From contig NZ_NITZ01000002.1 of assembly GCF_002632615.1 (NCBI RefSeq), positions 179,033 to 243,032 on the forward strand: a stretch of 64,000 bases of DNA, read 5' to 3'. This document shows, in pieces, positions 11,697 to 21,631 of the stretch. Position 1 is the first letter of the stretch. Each line of letters begins with the position of its first letter. Source of the DNA: Xenorhabdus miraniensis. GTDB lineage: Bacteria; Pseudomonadota; Gammaproteobacteria; Enterobacterales; Enterobacteriaceae. A model generated the notes under the pieces. That model searched no databases and was not told where the DNA came from. It saw only the letters and a program-made list of their open reading frames with translations. A program made the position numbers and the translations under genes.

Positions 11697-13766
11697 ATGA
11701 CTCAACAGACTTTCCTTGTGGAAATCGGCACAGAAGAGCTGCCACCAAAGGCGCTGCGTTCACTGGCTGAATCCTTTGCGGCCAATTTTGAAGCAGAACT
11801 GAAAAACGCCAATCTGGGTCATGGTGAAGTTAGCTGGTTTGCTGCTCCTCGTCGTTTGGCGTTGAGAGTGGAAAATCTAGCTGCGGCACAGGCTGATCGC
11901 GAAGTTGAAAAACGTGGCCCTGCGATTGCTCAGGCGTTCGATGCGGAAGGCAAACCCACCAAAGCGGCGGAAGGTTGGGCACGTGGTTGTGGTATCACCG
12001 TTGATCAGGCTGAACGCATGATTACGGACAAAGGGGAATGGCTGCTTTATCGCGCTCAGGTCAAAGGCCGTGAAGCAAAAGAGCTGCTGGCGGATATGGT
12101 GAGTAGCTCTCTGAGCAAATTGCCGATCCCTAAATTAATGCGCTGGGGTGATAAAGAAACTCAATTTGTTCGTCCGGTGCATACGGTGACTCTGCTGCTG
12201 GGCAGCGAAGTAATCGAAGGCGAAATTCTGGGTATCAAATCCGATCGCATTATTCGTGGTCACCGTTTTATGGGTGAAGCGGAATTCTCCATCGAGCAGG
12301 CAGAACAATATCCGGCTATTTTGCAGGAGCGTGGCCGGGTTATCGCCGATTACGAAGCCCGTAAGGCGATAATCAAGCGTGATGCAGAGCACGCAGCGAT
12401 GCAGCTTGGTGGTGTGGCTGATCTGAGTGACAGTTTGCTGGAAGAAGTGACTTCTCTGGTGGAATGGCCGGTCGTGCTGACCGCGAAATTCGAAGAAAAA
12501 TTCCTTGAAGTTCCTGCGGAAGCGCTGGTTTATACCATGAAAGGCGACCAGAAATATTTCCCGGTTTATGACAAAGCGGGCAAATTAATGGCGAACTTTA
12601 TTTTTGTTACCAATATTGAATCTTCTGATCCTCAGCAAATCATTTCAGGTAACGAAAAAGTTGTTCGTCCACGTCTGGCAGACGCAGAGTTTTTCTTCAA
12701 GACTGACCGTAAGCAGCGTCTGGAAGATAACCTGCCGCGTTTGGAAACTGTACTGTTCCAGAAACAACTGGGCACACTGCGTGACAAAACGGATCGTATT
12801 CAGGCTCTGGCTGGCTGGATTGCTGAAAAAATCGGTGCTGATGTCAATCATGCGACGCGCGCGGGCTTATTGTCCAAATGTGACCTGATGACCAACATGG
12901 TATTCGAGTTCACCGATACGCAGGGCGTCATGGGGATGCACTATGCTCGTCATGACGGAGAAGCCGAAGATGTTGCATTGGCACTGAATGAACAGTATCA
13001 GCCGCGTTTCTCGGGGGATAAATTGCCATCTACCGGGGTTTCCTGTGCGGTTGCCATTGCAGATAAAATGGATACGTTGGCAGGGATTTTCGGTATTGGT
13101 CAGCATCCGAAAGGGGATAAAGATCCGTTTGCTCTGCGCCGTGCGGCACTGGGTGTTCTGCGCATTATCGTTGAGAAAAAATTGCCTCTCGACCTCCAGA
13201 CTTTGACGGAAGAAGCGGTGCGTCTGTACGGTGATAAGCTGACCAACGAAAAAGTGGTGACTGATGTTATTGAGTTTATGCTCGGTCGTTTCCGCGCGTG
13301 GTATCAAGAGCAAGGTTATAGTGTAGATACCATTCAAGCGGTACTGGCGCGTCGTCCGACTCAGCCGGCAGATTTTGATGCTCGCATGAAAGCGGTTACG
13401 CATTTCCGTACTCTGGATGAAGCGGTTTCTCTCGCTGCTGCCAATAAACGTGTTTCCAACATTCTGGCAAAATCAGAAGAACAGTTGAATGACGCGGTTC
13501 TTGCTTCCGTATTGAAAGCAGCAGAAGAGATCCAACTGGCAACACATCTGGTCGTATTGAAAGAAAAACTGGCCCCTTTGTTTGCCGAAGGCAACTATCA
13601 GGATGCGCTGGTTGAATTGGCTTCTCTGCATGAAGTGGTGGATGCGTTCTTCGACAACGTGATGGTCATGGATGAAGATAGCCAAGTTAGGGTCAACCGC
13701 TTGACGCTGTTAAGTGAACTGCGCGATCTGTTCTTGCGTGTAGCGGATATTTCATTGCTCCAGTAA
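11697..13766 (+). CDS. glyS: Glycyl-tRNA synthetase beta chain
   Basis: Beta subunit needed for tRNA-Gly recognition and editing-like functions; it contains an HD-like region and a C-terminal anticodon-binding (DALR) domain. The 689-residue length equals that of E. coli. Recognisable segments are [22 protein letters not shown] at the N-terminus, VKRGPA-like and PRRLAL strands, the HYARHDGE segment and [14 protein letters not shown] in the middle. It lies 9 bp after glyQ and is surely cotranscribed; a terminator follows at 13791. Confidence 0.97.
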   Translation: MTQQTFLVEIGTEELPPKALRSLAESFAANFEAELKNANLGHGEVSWFAAPRRLALRVENLAAAQADREVEKRGPAIAQAFDAEGKPTKAAEGWARGCGITVDQAERMITDKGEWLLYRAQVKGREAKELLADMVSSSLSKLPIPKLMRWGDKETQFVRPVHTVTLLLGSEVIEGEILGIKSDRIIRGHRFMGEAEFSIEQAEQYPAILQERGRVIADYEARKAIIKRDAEHAAMQLGGVADLSDSLLEEVTSLVEWPVVLTAKFEEKFLEVPAEALVYTMKGDQKYFPVYDKAGKLMANFIFVTNIESSDPQQIISGNEKVVRPRLADAEFFFKTDRKQRLEDNLPRLETVLFQKQLGTLRDKTDRIQALAGWIAEKIGADVNHATRAGLLSKCDLMTNMVFEFTDTQGVMGMHYARHDGEAEDVALALNEQYQPRFSGDKLPSTGVSCAVAIADKMDTLAGIFGIGQHPKGDKDPFALRRAALGVLRIIVEKKLPLDLQTLTEEAVRLYGDKLTNEKVVTDVIEFMLGRFRAWYQEQGYSVDTIQAVLARRPTQPADFDARMKAVTHFRTLDEAVSLAAANKRVSNILAKSEEQLNDAVLASVLKAAEEIQLATHLVVLKEKLAPLFAEGNYQDALVELASLHEVVDAFFDNVMVMDEDSQVRVNRLTLLSELRDLFLRVADISLLQ

Positions 13767-13790
13767 TATCTGATTTATTGGTTTAACGTA

Positions 13791-13820
13791 AAGCCTCGCC
13801 AATCAGAGCGGGGCTTTTTG
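13791..13820 (+). terminator. Intrinsic terminator of glyQS
   Basis: Arms AAGCCTCGC and GCGGGGCTT (one T-G wobble) around a short loop are followed by TTTTT. It lies 24 bp after the glyS stop. Confidence 0.8.
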
Positions 13821-13905
13821 TTGTCTGCAATATGTGACGAAGATGTGACAACGTGCGTGTTTTGGATGGATTATCATCAAATAAACACTTATCTTTAAAA
13901 AGGTA

Positions 13906-13934
13906 TTGACGGTTTGCAGCGCTGGCAGTAAGAT
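13906..13934 (+). promoter_or_regulatory. Sigma-70 promoter of tRNA-Pro with GC-rich discriminator
   Basis: TTGACG at 13906-13911 and TAAGAT at 13929-13934 are separated by exactly 17 bp. The bases just after the -10 (GCGC) are GC-rich, the feature linked to stringent control of stable-RNA promoters. Transcription would start a few bases before the tRNA. Confidence 0.8.
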
Positions 13935-13946
13935 GCGCTTCGTTTT

Positions 13947-14023
13947 CGGCGAGTAGCGCAGCTTGGTAGCGCAACTGGTTTGGGACCAGTGGGTCGGAGG
14001 TTCGAATCCTCTCTCGCCGACCA
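13947..14023 (+). tRNA. tRNA-Pro (anticodon UGG)
   Basis: A 77-nt cloverleaf: acceptor arm CGGCGAG pairs with CTCGCCG, the D-loop has AGCTTGGTA, the anticodon stem ACTGG/CCAGT encloses loop TTTGGGA with anticodon TGG, and the T arm holds GTTCGAATC. CCA is encoded at 14021-14023. As I recall it, the sequence equals E. coli proM. In E. coli this tRNA lies in the argX-hisR-leuT-proM cluster, whereas here it stands alone after glyS. Confidence 0.97.
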
Positions 14024-14031
14024 GCATTCAG

Positions 14032-14060
14032 AAACCCCGTTCTTATGAACGGGGTTTTTT
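14032..14060 (+). terminator. Intrinsic terminator of tRNA-Pro
   Basis: Perfect 10-bp arms AACCCCGTTC and GAACGGGGTT enclose a TTAT loop and are followed by further Ts. It begins 9 bp after the tRNA CCA end. Confidence 0.9.
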
Positions 14061-14061
14061 C

Positions 14062-14866
14062 TTATGTATTAAGTAAATTTTTTTCATACTTTCTTATTTA
14101 TCTTACTGTCTGGCATTAATTAATCGAATTCCATATTCCGAAAAGACACTGTCGGCAGAAGCCAGTGTTAATCCTTCCATTTGAGACTGTACAATATCCC
14201 GTCAAATGGATCTCCATGATGGCGTAGTAAGTCACCTGCACTTTCTCTGCACGGGAATGTGTTATTGATAAAGGAATAAAATTATTTTTTTCCATGATCA
14301 TATCAAAATCAGCATTGAATTTTAGTTGCCCGTGTAATCACTATACTGATAATTAAAGAAAAAGATGAGAATAAAGGAATAATGATGTTGCTCTATGGAT
14401 TTTATGTTAATAAGCCAAATTAATGGTGAAAACTGTTAATTTAGCAAGTAATGTGTGGAAGTTTGCTTTAGTTGTTTGTATTTTGATCATTTCTCTTGAG
14501 TAGATCATCTTTGTATCTTATGTATTCCCGCCTTTTTTATAAGCTTTGTTGCTCATTATTTAAGTAACTGGTCACAAATTCAAAACTATAATCGCCAGAG
14601 ATTAATTCTTTCTATTGGGTTAACTTATAGCAGATTTGCCTATTTTGTGTGCTTTCTGTCATATTTTTTAACCATTGTTGTTAAAAATTTTTTTCTTTTA
14701 TGTTCTTCTGATGTTTCTGGCGTTATGTGTGATTATGTTGACGTCAGGCGTAACAATTGCTTAATTGATAAACGAAAAACAATAAAACGAGCTGGGACAG
14801 TAGCATTAAGGAAGAAAACTCTGGGCTGGCTAAGACACAATGAACATCACAAACGGAGTTCAAGTA
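14062..14866. other. Long spacer upstream of dppA
   Basis: About 800 bp with no supported gene. Only small open frames occur, without ribosome sites or recognisable products. The last 40 bases are CA-rich (GACACAATGAACATCACAAA at 14833-14852, just before the GGAG at 14855-14858). In enterobacteria such C/A-rich stretches near the dppA ribosome site are the target of the Hfq-dependent sRNA GcvB, so post-transcriptional repression is plausible here. The rest presumably holds the operon promoter. Confidence 0.5.
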
Positions 14867-16477
14867 ATGGCAATCTCCAAAAAAAAACAGTCCAGTTTAT
14901 TGAAACTGGGAGTCGCTTTTGTCGCATTGGCTGTCACAGCCAGTATTCAGGCAAAAACGTTGGTTTACTGTTCTGAAGGCTCTCCTGAAGGCTTCAACCC
15001 GCAGTTATTCACTTCTGGCACAACTTATGATGCTAGCTCAGTACCCATTTATAACCGATTAGTGGATTTTAAGATAGGTACAACAGAGCTCATTCCTAGT
15101 CTCGCTGAACGTTGGGATGTGAGTGAGGATGGTAAAACTTACACTTTCCATTTGCGTAAGGGTGTGAAGTGGCACAGCAGTAAGGCGTTCAAGCCAACAC
15201 GCGATTTCAACGCAGATGACGTGATTTTTACCTTCATGCGCCAGAAGGATAAAAACCATCCGTACCATAAAGTTTCAGGGGGCAGTTACGAATACTTTAT
15301 TGGCATGGATCTGGGTAACATCATCAGTAAAGTCGAAAAAGTGGATGATTACACCGTTCGCTTTGTGTTATCCCGCCCTGAAGCCCCTTTCCTGGCTGAT
15401 ATCGGGATGGATTTCGCTTCGATTATGTCCAAAGAGTATGCCGATGTCATGATGAAAGCGGGTACACCAGAGAAAGTTGACCTTAATCCGATTGGTACCG
15501 GCCCATTCCAACTCATGCAATACCAAAAAGATTCTCGCATTCTCTACAAGGCATTTAAAGATTATTGGGAAGGGCCAGCGAAAATTGACCGCTTGGTATT
15601 TTCGATTACCCCTGATGCTTCTGTGCGTTATGCCAAGTTGCAGAAAAATGAATGTCAGGTGATGCCCTATCCAAACCCTGCTGATATCGCTCGCATGAAA
15701 CAAGATAAAGACATTGTCCTGAAAGAACAGGCGGGGCTGAATGTCGGCTATCTCTCTTTTAATGAAACCAAACCACCGATGGATAACCAAAAAGTCCGTC
15801 AGGCGCTGGCAATGGCGGTCAATAAAGATGCCATCATTGAAGCGGTTTATCAGGGAGCGGGGCAGAAAGCGAAAAACCTGATCCCGCCAACGATATGGAG
15901 CTATAACAATGACATCAAGGATTATGCTTATGATCCTGCCAAGGCTAAGGAATTACTGAAAGAAGCGGGCTTCCCGAATGGTTTTGAAACCGATCTATGG
16001 GCAATGCCGGTGCAGCGTCCCTATAACCCGAATGCCCGTCGTATGGCGGAAATGATTCAGGCTGATTGGGCGAAAATTGGCGTTAAAGCCAAAATAGTCA
16101 GTTATGAGTGGGGTGAATACCTGAAGCGTTCCAAAGATGGAGAACCGATGACTGTTCTCTTTGGATGGACGGGTGATAATGGTGATCCGGATAACTTCTT
16201 CGGCACTTTGTTTAGCTGTGCCGCCAAAGAAAGGGGTTCCAACTATTCCAAGTGGTGCTACAAGCCATTTGAGGACATTATCCTACCTGCGCGTGAAACC
16301 GCTGATATCAAGAAGCGCACGGAGCTTTACAAACAGGCGCAGGTTATCATGCATGAGCAAGTACCCGCATTGCTCATTGCTCACTCCACAGTTTATGAGC
16401 CTATCCGTAAAGAAGTGAAAGGTTATGTGGTCGATTCTTTTGGTAAGCACCATTTTTACAACGTTGATCTCAAATAA
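14867..16477 (+). CDS. dppA: Dipeptide-binding periplasmic protein DppA
   Basis: Periplasmic solute-binding protein (SBP family 5) that delivers dipeptides, and haem in some enterobacteria, to the Dpp ABC importer. The 536-residue product has a signal peptide ending near [11 protein letters not shown]. The mature part has SBP_bac_5 signatures: [30 protein letters not shown] and [10 protein letters not shown]. The start at 14867 has GGAG eight bases upstream; an in-frame ATG at 14840 lacks one. It heads the dppABCDF operon and is separated from dppB by 145 bp with a hairpin, which would favour a higher level of the binding protein. Confidence 0.95.
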   Translation: MAISKKKQSSLLKLGVAFVALAVTASIQAKTLVYCSEGSPEGFNPQLFTSGTTYDASSVPIYNRLVDFKIGTTELIPSLAERWDVSEDGKTYTFHLRKGVKWHSSKAFKPTRDFNADDVIFTFMRQKDKNHPYHKVSGGSYEYFIGMDLGNIISKVEKVDDYTVRFVLSRPEAPFLADIGMDFASIMSKEYADVMMKAGTPEKVDLNPIGTGPFQLMQYQKDSRILYKAFKDYWEGPAKIDRLVFSITPDASVRYAKLQKNECQVMPYPNPADIARMKQDKDIVLKEQAGLNVGYLSFNETKPPMDNQKVRQALAMAVNKDAIIEAVYQGAGQKAKNLIPPTIWSYNNDIKDYAYDPAKAKELLKEAGFPNGFETDLWAMPVQRPYNPNARRMAEMIQADWAKIGVKAKIVSYEWGEYLKRSKDGEPMTVLFGWTGDNGDPDNFFGTLFSCAAKERGSNYSKWCYKPFEDIILPARETADIKKRTELYKQAQVIMHEQVPALLIAHSTVYEPIRKEVKGYVVDSFGKHHFYNVDLK

Positions 16478-16502
16478 TTCTTGCTATTGAGCTGTTGCGA
16501 TT

Positions 16503-16535
16503 AACCATCCTCCAGATTTTTCTGCGGGGATGGTT
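16503..16535 (+). promoter_or_regulatory. Intercistronic hairpin between dppA and dppB
   Basis: Arms AACCATCC (16503-16510) and GGATGGTT (16528-16535), extended by CC/GG pairs, form a stable stem without a following U-run. A structure of this kind after a binding-protein gene often blocks 3' decay and raises its share of the mRNA; that role is inferred. Confidence 0.55.
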
Positions 16536-16622
16536 TCGCTTCTCTGATGGGCAAGTAAACTCGTGTATTACACCAAGCGGCCTTAAGAGCCGTAACTGGT
16601 TTTTAAAAAGAGAATTCAGGAT

Positions 16623-17642
16623 ATGCTGCAATTTATCCTCCGACGTTTGGGATTAGTGATCCCGACGTTTATTGGTATTACGCTGCTGACGTTCGCTTTC
16701 GTGCATATGATCCCCGGAGATCCCGTACTGATTATGGCGGGAGAACGGGGGATGTCTGCTGAGCGACACGCCCAATTAATGGCTGAAATGGGGTTGGATA
16801 AACCTCTCTGGGAGCAATATCTTCATTATATCAATGGCGTGCTGCATGGTGATTTAGGGATTTCCCTGAAAAGTCGTATTCCGGTGTGGGACGAATTTGT
16901 TCCACGGTTTAAGGCGACTTTCGAATTGGGTATTTGTGCCATGTTATTTGCCATATCCGTAGGTATCCCTGTCGGGGTATTGGCAGCGGTCAAACGTGGC
17001 TCTGTTTTTGATCACACAGCGATTGGTTTGTCTCTGACGGGTTACTCCATGCCAATTTTCTGGTGGGGGATCATGTTGATTATGTTGGTTTCCGTCCAGT
17101 GGGATCTCACCCCTGTTTCCGGCCGAATAAGCGACAGCGTATTTCTTGATGACAGCAATCCCCTGACGGGATTTATGTTGATTGATACGCTGATTTGGGG
17201 AGAAGAGGGGGACTTTGTTGATGCCGTGATGCACATCGTTCTGCCAGCGATTGTGCTGGGGACGATCCCGTTGGCGGTGATTGTGCGCATGACCCGTTCT
17301 TCCATGCTGGAAGTGTTGGGTGAAGATTATATCCGTACTGCTCGTGCAAAAGGTTTGAGTCGTATCCGTGTCATTATCGTTCATGCGTTGCGTAACGCGT
17401 TGTTACCGGTGGTGACGGTAATCGGCCTGCAAGTGGGCACTATGCTGGCGGGGGCAATTCTGACCGAAACTATTTTTTCGTGGCCGGGATTGGGGCGTTG
17501 GTTGATTGATGCTTTGCAGCGTCGTGACTATCCGGTGGTGCAGGGTGGGGTATTGCTGGCTGCGACGATGATCATTTTGGTCAACCTGGTGGTTGATTTG
17601 CTGTATGGCGTTGTCAATCCGCGTATTCGTCATAATAAATAA
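16623..17642 (+). CDS. dppB: Dipeptide ABC transporter permease DppB
   Basis: First inner-membrane permease of the Dpp importer. The 339-residue sequence is nearly collinear with E. coli DppB, beginning MLQFILRRLGLVIPTFIGIT. It has six or so TM helices and the BPD_transp_1 coupling (EAA) loop around EDYIRTARAKGLSRIRVIIVHALRNA. Its end lies 10 bp before the dppC start. Confidence 0.96.
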   Translation: MLQFILRRLGLVIPTFIGITLLTFAFVHMIPGDPVLIMAGERGMSAERHAQLMAEMGLDKPLWEQYLHYINGVLHGDLGISLKSRIPVWDEFVPRFKATFELGICAMLFAISVGIPVGVLAAVKRGSVFDHTAIGLSLTGYSMPIFWWGIMLIMLVSVQWDLTPVSGRISDSVFLDDSNPLTGFMLIDTLIWGEEGDFVDAVMHIVLPAIVLGTIPLAVIVRMTRSSMLEVLGEDYIRTARAKGLSRIRVIIVHALRNALLPVVTVIGLQVGTMLAGAILTETIFSWPGLGRWLIDALQRRDYPVVQGGVLLAATMIILVNLVVDLLYGVVNPRIRHNK

Positions 17643-17652
17643 GGAGCACATG

Positions 17653-18555
17653 ATGACTCAAACAACTGAGCCAGCGGTATCGGGTGCGCCAAAATTGATG
17701 ACGCCGATGCAGGAGTTTTGGCATTACTTTAAACGTAATAAAGGCGCGGTGATCGGCCTTGTTTATATTGTCCTGATGTTGCTGGTTGCATTATTGGCGG
17801 GTGTATTGGCGCCACACGGACCGGCAGAACAGTTTCGTGATGCTTTACTGACCCCTCCGGTATGGCAGGAAGGTGGAAGCTGGCAGTTTATCCTTGGTAC
17901 AGATGATGTTGGTCGCGATATTTTATCCCGCCTGATGTATGGCGCACGGCTCTCATTGCTGGTGGGCTGTCTGGTCGTAGTGATGTCATTGCTGATGGGG
18001 ATTACGCTGGGAGTACTGGCGGGTTATGTCGGCGGTATTGTGGATACCACTATCATGCGTATCGTCGATATTATGCTGGCTTTGCCAAGCCTGTTGCTGG
18101 CATTAGTATTGGTTGCGATCTTCGGCCCATCGATTGTTAATGCGTCACTGGCTTTGACTTTTGTCGCCTTGCCTCATTATATCCGCTTAACGAGGGCAGC
18201 CGTATTGGTTGAAGTCAACCGCGATTACGTGACGGCCTCTCAAGTGGCTGGCGCGGGAGCCATGCGACAAATGTTCATCAATATTCTGCCAAACTGCCTT
18301 GCACCGTTAATTGTGCAGGCGTCATTAGGGTTTTCAAACGCCATTCTCGATATGGCTGCCTTAGGGTTTCTGGGGATGGGGGCACAACCGCCGACGCCAG
18401 AATGGGGAACCATGTTGGCGGATGTTTTGCAATTTGCCCAGAGTGCATGGTGGGTTGTGACCTTTCCGGGGCTGGTAATTCTATTGACGGTACTGGCGTT
18501 TAACCTGATGGGAGACGGGTTGCGTGATGCACTCGATCCTAAGCTCAAGCAGTAG
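17653..18555 (+). CDS. dppC: Dipeptide ABC transporter permease DppC
   Basis: Second permease of the importer, 300 residues as in E. coli. The cytosolic N-terminus (MQEFWHYFKRNKGAVIGLVY) is followed by six TM segments, and the EAA loop reads RDYVTASQVAGAGAMRQMFINI. Tandem ATGs occur at 17650 and 17653. The second lies at the better distance from GGAG (17643-17646) and gives the family start. An open frame continues upstream into dppB, but those codons are not homologous. Confidence 0.96.
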   Translation: MTQTTEPAVSGAPKLMTPMQEFWHYFKRNKGAVIGLVYIVLMLLVALLAGVLAPHGPAEQFRDALLTPPVWQEGGSWQFILGTDDVGRDILSRLMYGARLSLLVGCLVVVMSLLMGITLGVLAGYVGGIVDTTIMRIVDIMLALPSLLLALVLVAIFGPSIVNASLALTFVALPHYIRLTRAAVLVEVNRDYVTASQVAGAGAMRQMFINILPNCLAPLIVQASLGFSNAILDMAALGFLGMGAQPPTPEWGTMLADVLQFAQSAWWVVTFPGLVILLTVLAFNLMGDGLRDALDPKLKQ

Positions 18556-18567
18556 GGGTATTGTGAA

Positions 18568-19548
18568 ATGGCATTGTTGAATGTAGACCAATTATCGGTG
18601 CACTTCGGGGATGAAGATGCACCTTTCCGCGCCGTTGATCGTATCAGCTACAGTATCGAGCAGGGAGAGGTTGTCGGGATTGTCGGAGAATCAGGCTCAG
18701 GTAAGTCAGTCAGTTCACTGGCAATTATGGGGCTGATCGATTATCCGGGTAGGGTTACGGCTAAGAAAATGGAATTCGATGGTCGCGATCTGACTAAAAT
18801 CTCAGAAAAAGAGCGGCGCCAGTTAGTGGGGGCTGATGTGGCGATGATTTTTCAGGACCCCATGACCAGCCTTAACCCGTGCTACACCGTCGGCTATCAG
18901 ATCATGGAAGCGCTGAAAATCCATCAGGGCGGTAATAAAAAAACCCGGCACCAGCGGGCAATCGATCTCTTAACACAAGTGGGTATTCCCGATCCGGCTT
19001 CCCGTTTAGAGGTTTATCCACACCAATTATCGGGTGGGATGAGTCAGCGCGTGATGATAGCCATGGCTATCGCCTGTCGCCCGAAGCTCCTGATTGCTGA
19101 TGAACCTACGACGGCACTGGATGTCACGATTCAGGCACAAATCATCGAATTGCTGCTGGAGTTGCAGCAACAGGAAAACATGGCATTACTCTTGATCACA
19201 CATGATTTGGCGTTAGTTGCAGAAGCCGCCCACCATATCATTGTGATGTATGCCGGGCAGGTAGTTGAAATTGGCAAAGCAACAGAAATTTTCCGCGCAC
19301 CACGCCATCCTTATACACAGGCATTATTGCGTGCATTGCCAGAATTTGCGGTAGACAAAACCCGTTTAGCATCGTTGCCCGGTGTTGTTCCCGGAAAATA
19401 TGATCGCCCGACAGGGTGTCTGCTCAATCCTCGTTGTCCTTATGCCAATGAACATTGCCGTAAGGAGGAGCCTCCACTGAAATCAGTGGGGAGCCGTCAG
19501 GTTAAATGTCATATGCCGTTGGATGATGGGGGGAGGCCGACAGTATGA
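18568..19548 (+). CDS. dppD: Dipeptide ABC transporter ATPase DppD
   Basis: Cytoplasmic ATPase of the importer, 326 residues. Walker A reads GESGSGKS, the Q-loop lies in [12 protein letters not shown], the ABC signature is LSGGMSQR, Walker B is [12 protein letters not shown] and the H-loop is [10 protein letters not shown]. The C-terminal oligopeptide-transporter extension has the cysteine cluster [14 protein letters not shown], which in relatives binds an iron-sulphur cluster. Its stop overlaps the dppF start (ATGA). Confidence 0.96.
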   Translation: MALLNVDQLSVHFGDEDAPFRAVDRISYSIEQGEVVGIVGESGSGKSVSSLAIMGLIDYPGRVTAKKMEFDGRDLTKISEKERRQLVGADVAMIFQDPMTSLNPCYTVGYQIMEALKIHQGGNKKTRHQRAIDLLTQVGIPDPASRLEVYPHQLSGGMSQRVMIAMAIACRPKLLIADEPTTALDVTIQAQIIELLLELQQQENMALLLITHDLALVAEAAHHIIVMYAGQVVEIGKATEIFRAPRHPYTQALLRALPEFAVDKTRLASLPGVVPGKYDRPTGCLLNPRCPYANEHCRKEEPPLKSVGSRQVKCHMPLDDGGRPTV

Positions 19549-20621
19549 GAGCTCAACAAAACTATATAAATGAAACCTTCGTAGATGAAAACCTCGTAGA
19601 TGGAAACCATGTACAAGCAAATCATGTACGGGAAACAGTGACAGTGCCTTTGCTGAAAGCCACTGAGCTGAAGAAATATTATCCGGTGAAAACGGGCTTA
19701 TTCTCGCCTGAACGTATGGTTAAGGCATTGGATGGTGTTTCATTTGAGCTGGAGAAAGGCAAAACGCTGGCCGTTGTCGGGGAATCAGGATGTGGAAAAT
19801 CCACGCTGGGTCGCTTACTGACCATGATTGAAAAACCGACCGATGGGGAGCTTTATTATCTGGGACAGGATCTCTTAGTGCCAAATAAAGAAGCGGAGAA
19901 ACTGCGTCGCCAGAAAATCCAAATCGTATTCCAAAACCCTTATTCCTCTTTGAATCCCCGTAAAAAAGTTGGGCAGATTCTGGAAGAGCCGCTGCTGATT
20001 AATACTTCGCTTACGGCATCTGAACGCAAGGAAAAAGTCTTGCAAATGATGGAGAAAGTGGGATTAAAGTACGAACATTATTCGCGTTATCCACACATGT
20101 TTTCGGGTGGTCAGCGTCAACGTATTGCTATTGCTCGTGGGCTGATGTTAAACCCTGATGTTGTGATTGCGGATGAACCTGTTTCTGCGCTGGATGTTTC
20201 GGTGAGGGCGCAGGTTTTAAACTTGATGATGGACTTGCAGCAGGATTTGGGATTATCTTACGTTTTTATATCCCACGATCTTTCGGTCGTTGAGCATATT
20301 GCAGATGAAGTGATGGTCATGTATTTGGGGCGCTGTGTTGAAAAAGGCAGCAAGCATATGATTTTCAATAATCCGCGCCATCCTTATACACAGGCGTTGT
20401 TGTCTGCAACTCCTCGCCTGAACCCTGAATTGCGTCGTGAGCGTATTAAGCTGACAGGAGAATTACCAAGCCCGATGAACCCACCTCCGGGGTGTGCGTT
20501 TGCGGCCCGTTGCCGTCGTGCATTTAGCTCATGTCACCAATTCCAGCCTAAGTTGAAGCAATATGGCGAACAACTGATCGCGTGTTTCGCGGTCGAACAG
20601 GATGAAAAACCATCCACCTAA
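19545..20621 (+). CDS. dppF: Dipeptide ABC transporter ATPase DppF
   Basis: Second ATPase subunit. Walker A is GESGCGKST, the Q-loop is in [12 protein letters not shown], the signature is [14 protein letters not shown], Walker B is [12 protein letters not shown] and the C-terminal Cys motif is [12 protein letters not shown]. The 358-residue chain is about 24 residues longer than E. coli DppF. The excess is an N-terminal tract built of five 15-bp repeats (19566-19640). The ATG overlaps the dppD stop and has GGGGGGAGG upstream, so the long form is the expected product. Confidence 0.94.
   Translation: MRAQQNYINETFVDENLVDGNHVQANHVRETVTVPLLKATELKKYYPVKTGLFSPERMVKALDGVSFELEKGKTLAVVGESGCGKSTLGRLLTMIEKPTDGELYYLGQDLLVPNKEAEKLRRQKIQIVFQNPYSSLNPRKKVGQILEEPLLINTSLTASERKEKVLQMMEKVGLKYEHYSRYPHMFSGGQRQRIAIARGLMLNPDVVIADEPVSALDVSVRAQVLNLMMDLQQDLGLSYVFISHDLSVVEHIADEVMVMYLGRCVEKGSKHMIFNNPRHPYTQALLSATPRLNPELRRERIKLTGELPSPMNPPPGCAFAARCRRAFSSCHQFQPKLKQYGEQLIACFAVEQDEKPST
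19566..19640 (+). repeat. 15-bp in-frame tandem repeat (5 units) at the 5' end of dppF
   Basis: Five consecutive 15-bp units at 19566, 19581, 19596, 19611 and 19626 encode [20 protein letters not shown] and VRETV. Units two and three share the start GTAGATG and the last two are more diverged. The tract lies just before the conserved ABC domain. Confidence 0.85.
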
Positions 20622-20817
20622 TTGACCTGACCGTGGTATAACAGGTAAACGTAGCAGTACGTTATGTCAGTACGTGAAAGAGTGCAATCGTTATGCCCCG
20701 GTCATTTTTCTACTTTGAATTCATCAAAATAAGACGACCGCAAGTAAAATCAAGTATACTCAGTCACATTATTAAGGTGTACTAGCCAGTCTTTTCACAA
20801 TTATCGGTTTGGATAAG

Positions 20818-21525
20818 ATGAAGTTGCGTGTCAAACGTTCGTTAACTATTAAACAAATGGCCGCAGTGACAGGAGTCACTTTGGTGACTATTGCCATTTT
20901 CATCACTATCCAGCTATCTCATCTATTGCAGCAGCGGAAAGAGGATTACATCAGCCAGCTTAATAACGCGGCTGTGCAAATCCAGACTCCTTTGGCGGAA
21001 GCGCTACTGAGTTCAGATCTCAATAAAGCAAAGGCATTGCTGATTGGGCTAAAGACCTCAGGCATTCTGGGTCGGGCCGATGTGGTATTACCTAATAACG
21101 TTCGGGTGATGAGTTTGGATTTTGCAACTCATCGTCCTATACCTGAGTTGGCAAAGCAGGTTTTTGGTATTCCTGTTGAGGTCAATATCCCGCTATATGT
21201 TTATGGAGTTTCGCCAAAAACCGCAGAACCTCAGGGACGCCTCATTTTGCAAGTCGATGCTAACCGAGTATACCGTTTTGCTTTAAATACACTTGCATTA
21301 ATGTTGACAACCTATTTATTGCTCGCACTTATTCTTACCGTGTCGATAAGCTGGTGTGTGAACCGCATTATCATCCATCCCCTACGCGATATTGCGCGGG
21401 AACTGAATGAAGAACAGCCACCAGAGCCTATCTCTTGCCCTAAAAGCCATCAGGATGATGAGTTGGGGTTACTGGTAAAAGGCTATAATCGTCAGGTTAA
21501 TAAGCAGAAAACACCATCAAAATGA
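20818..21525 (+). CDS. Truncated YhjK/PdeK-like protein (sensor and HAMP only)
   Basis: The 235-residue chain resembles the N-terminal third of E. coli YhjK (PdeK), a membrane c-di-GMP phosphodiesterase. Shared segments are RSLTIKQMAAVTGV at the start, RADVVLPNNVR, LILTVSISWCVNRIIIHPLRDIARELN and HQDDELGLLVKGYNRQ. It has a TM helix near residues 14-34, a periplasmic region of about 120 residues, a second TM helix near 160-182 and a HAMP domain. It stops exactly where the GGDEF-EAL part should begin; nothing of those domains follows before yhjJ. The ATG at 20818 is preferred to a TTG at 20809. It may be a decayed gene or a retained sensor stub; c-di-GMP activity is not possible from this sequence. 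Confidence 0.75.
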   Translation: MKLRVKRSLTIKQMAAVTGVTLVTIAIFITIQLSHLLQQRKEDYISQLNNAAVQIQTPLAEALLSSDLNKAKALLIGLKTSGILGRADVVLPNNVRVMSLDFATHRPIPELAKQVFGIPVEVNIPLYVYGVSPKTAEPQGRLILQVDANRVYRFALNTLALMLTTYLLLALILTVSISWCVNRIIIHPLRDIARELNEEQPPEPISCPKSHQDDELGLLVKGYNRQVNKQKTPSK

Positions 21526-21631
21526 AACCTTACAAGATGAATAATGGTCTAATCCTTGGTGATAATATCTAGATATTTCTGATTGTCTCAGGTTTTGAAG
21601 GATAAAACTAAACAGGTAGGGGTAAGTGATA

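Noticed and set aside
12867..13403. Minus-strand open frame (178 codons) antisense to glyS
   Set aside because: Covered by a universally conserved gene; no start signal or known motif.
14116..14301. 61-codon minus-strand frame in the spacer before dppA
   Set aside because: No ribosome site before its start, no recognisable similarity and no neighbouring gene on that strand.
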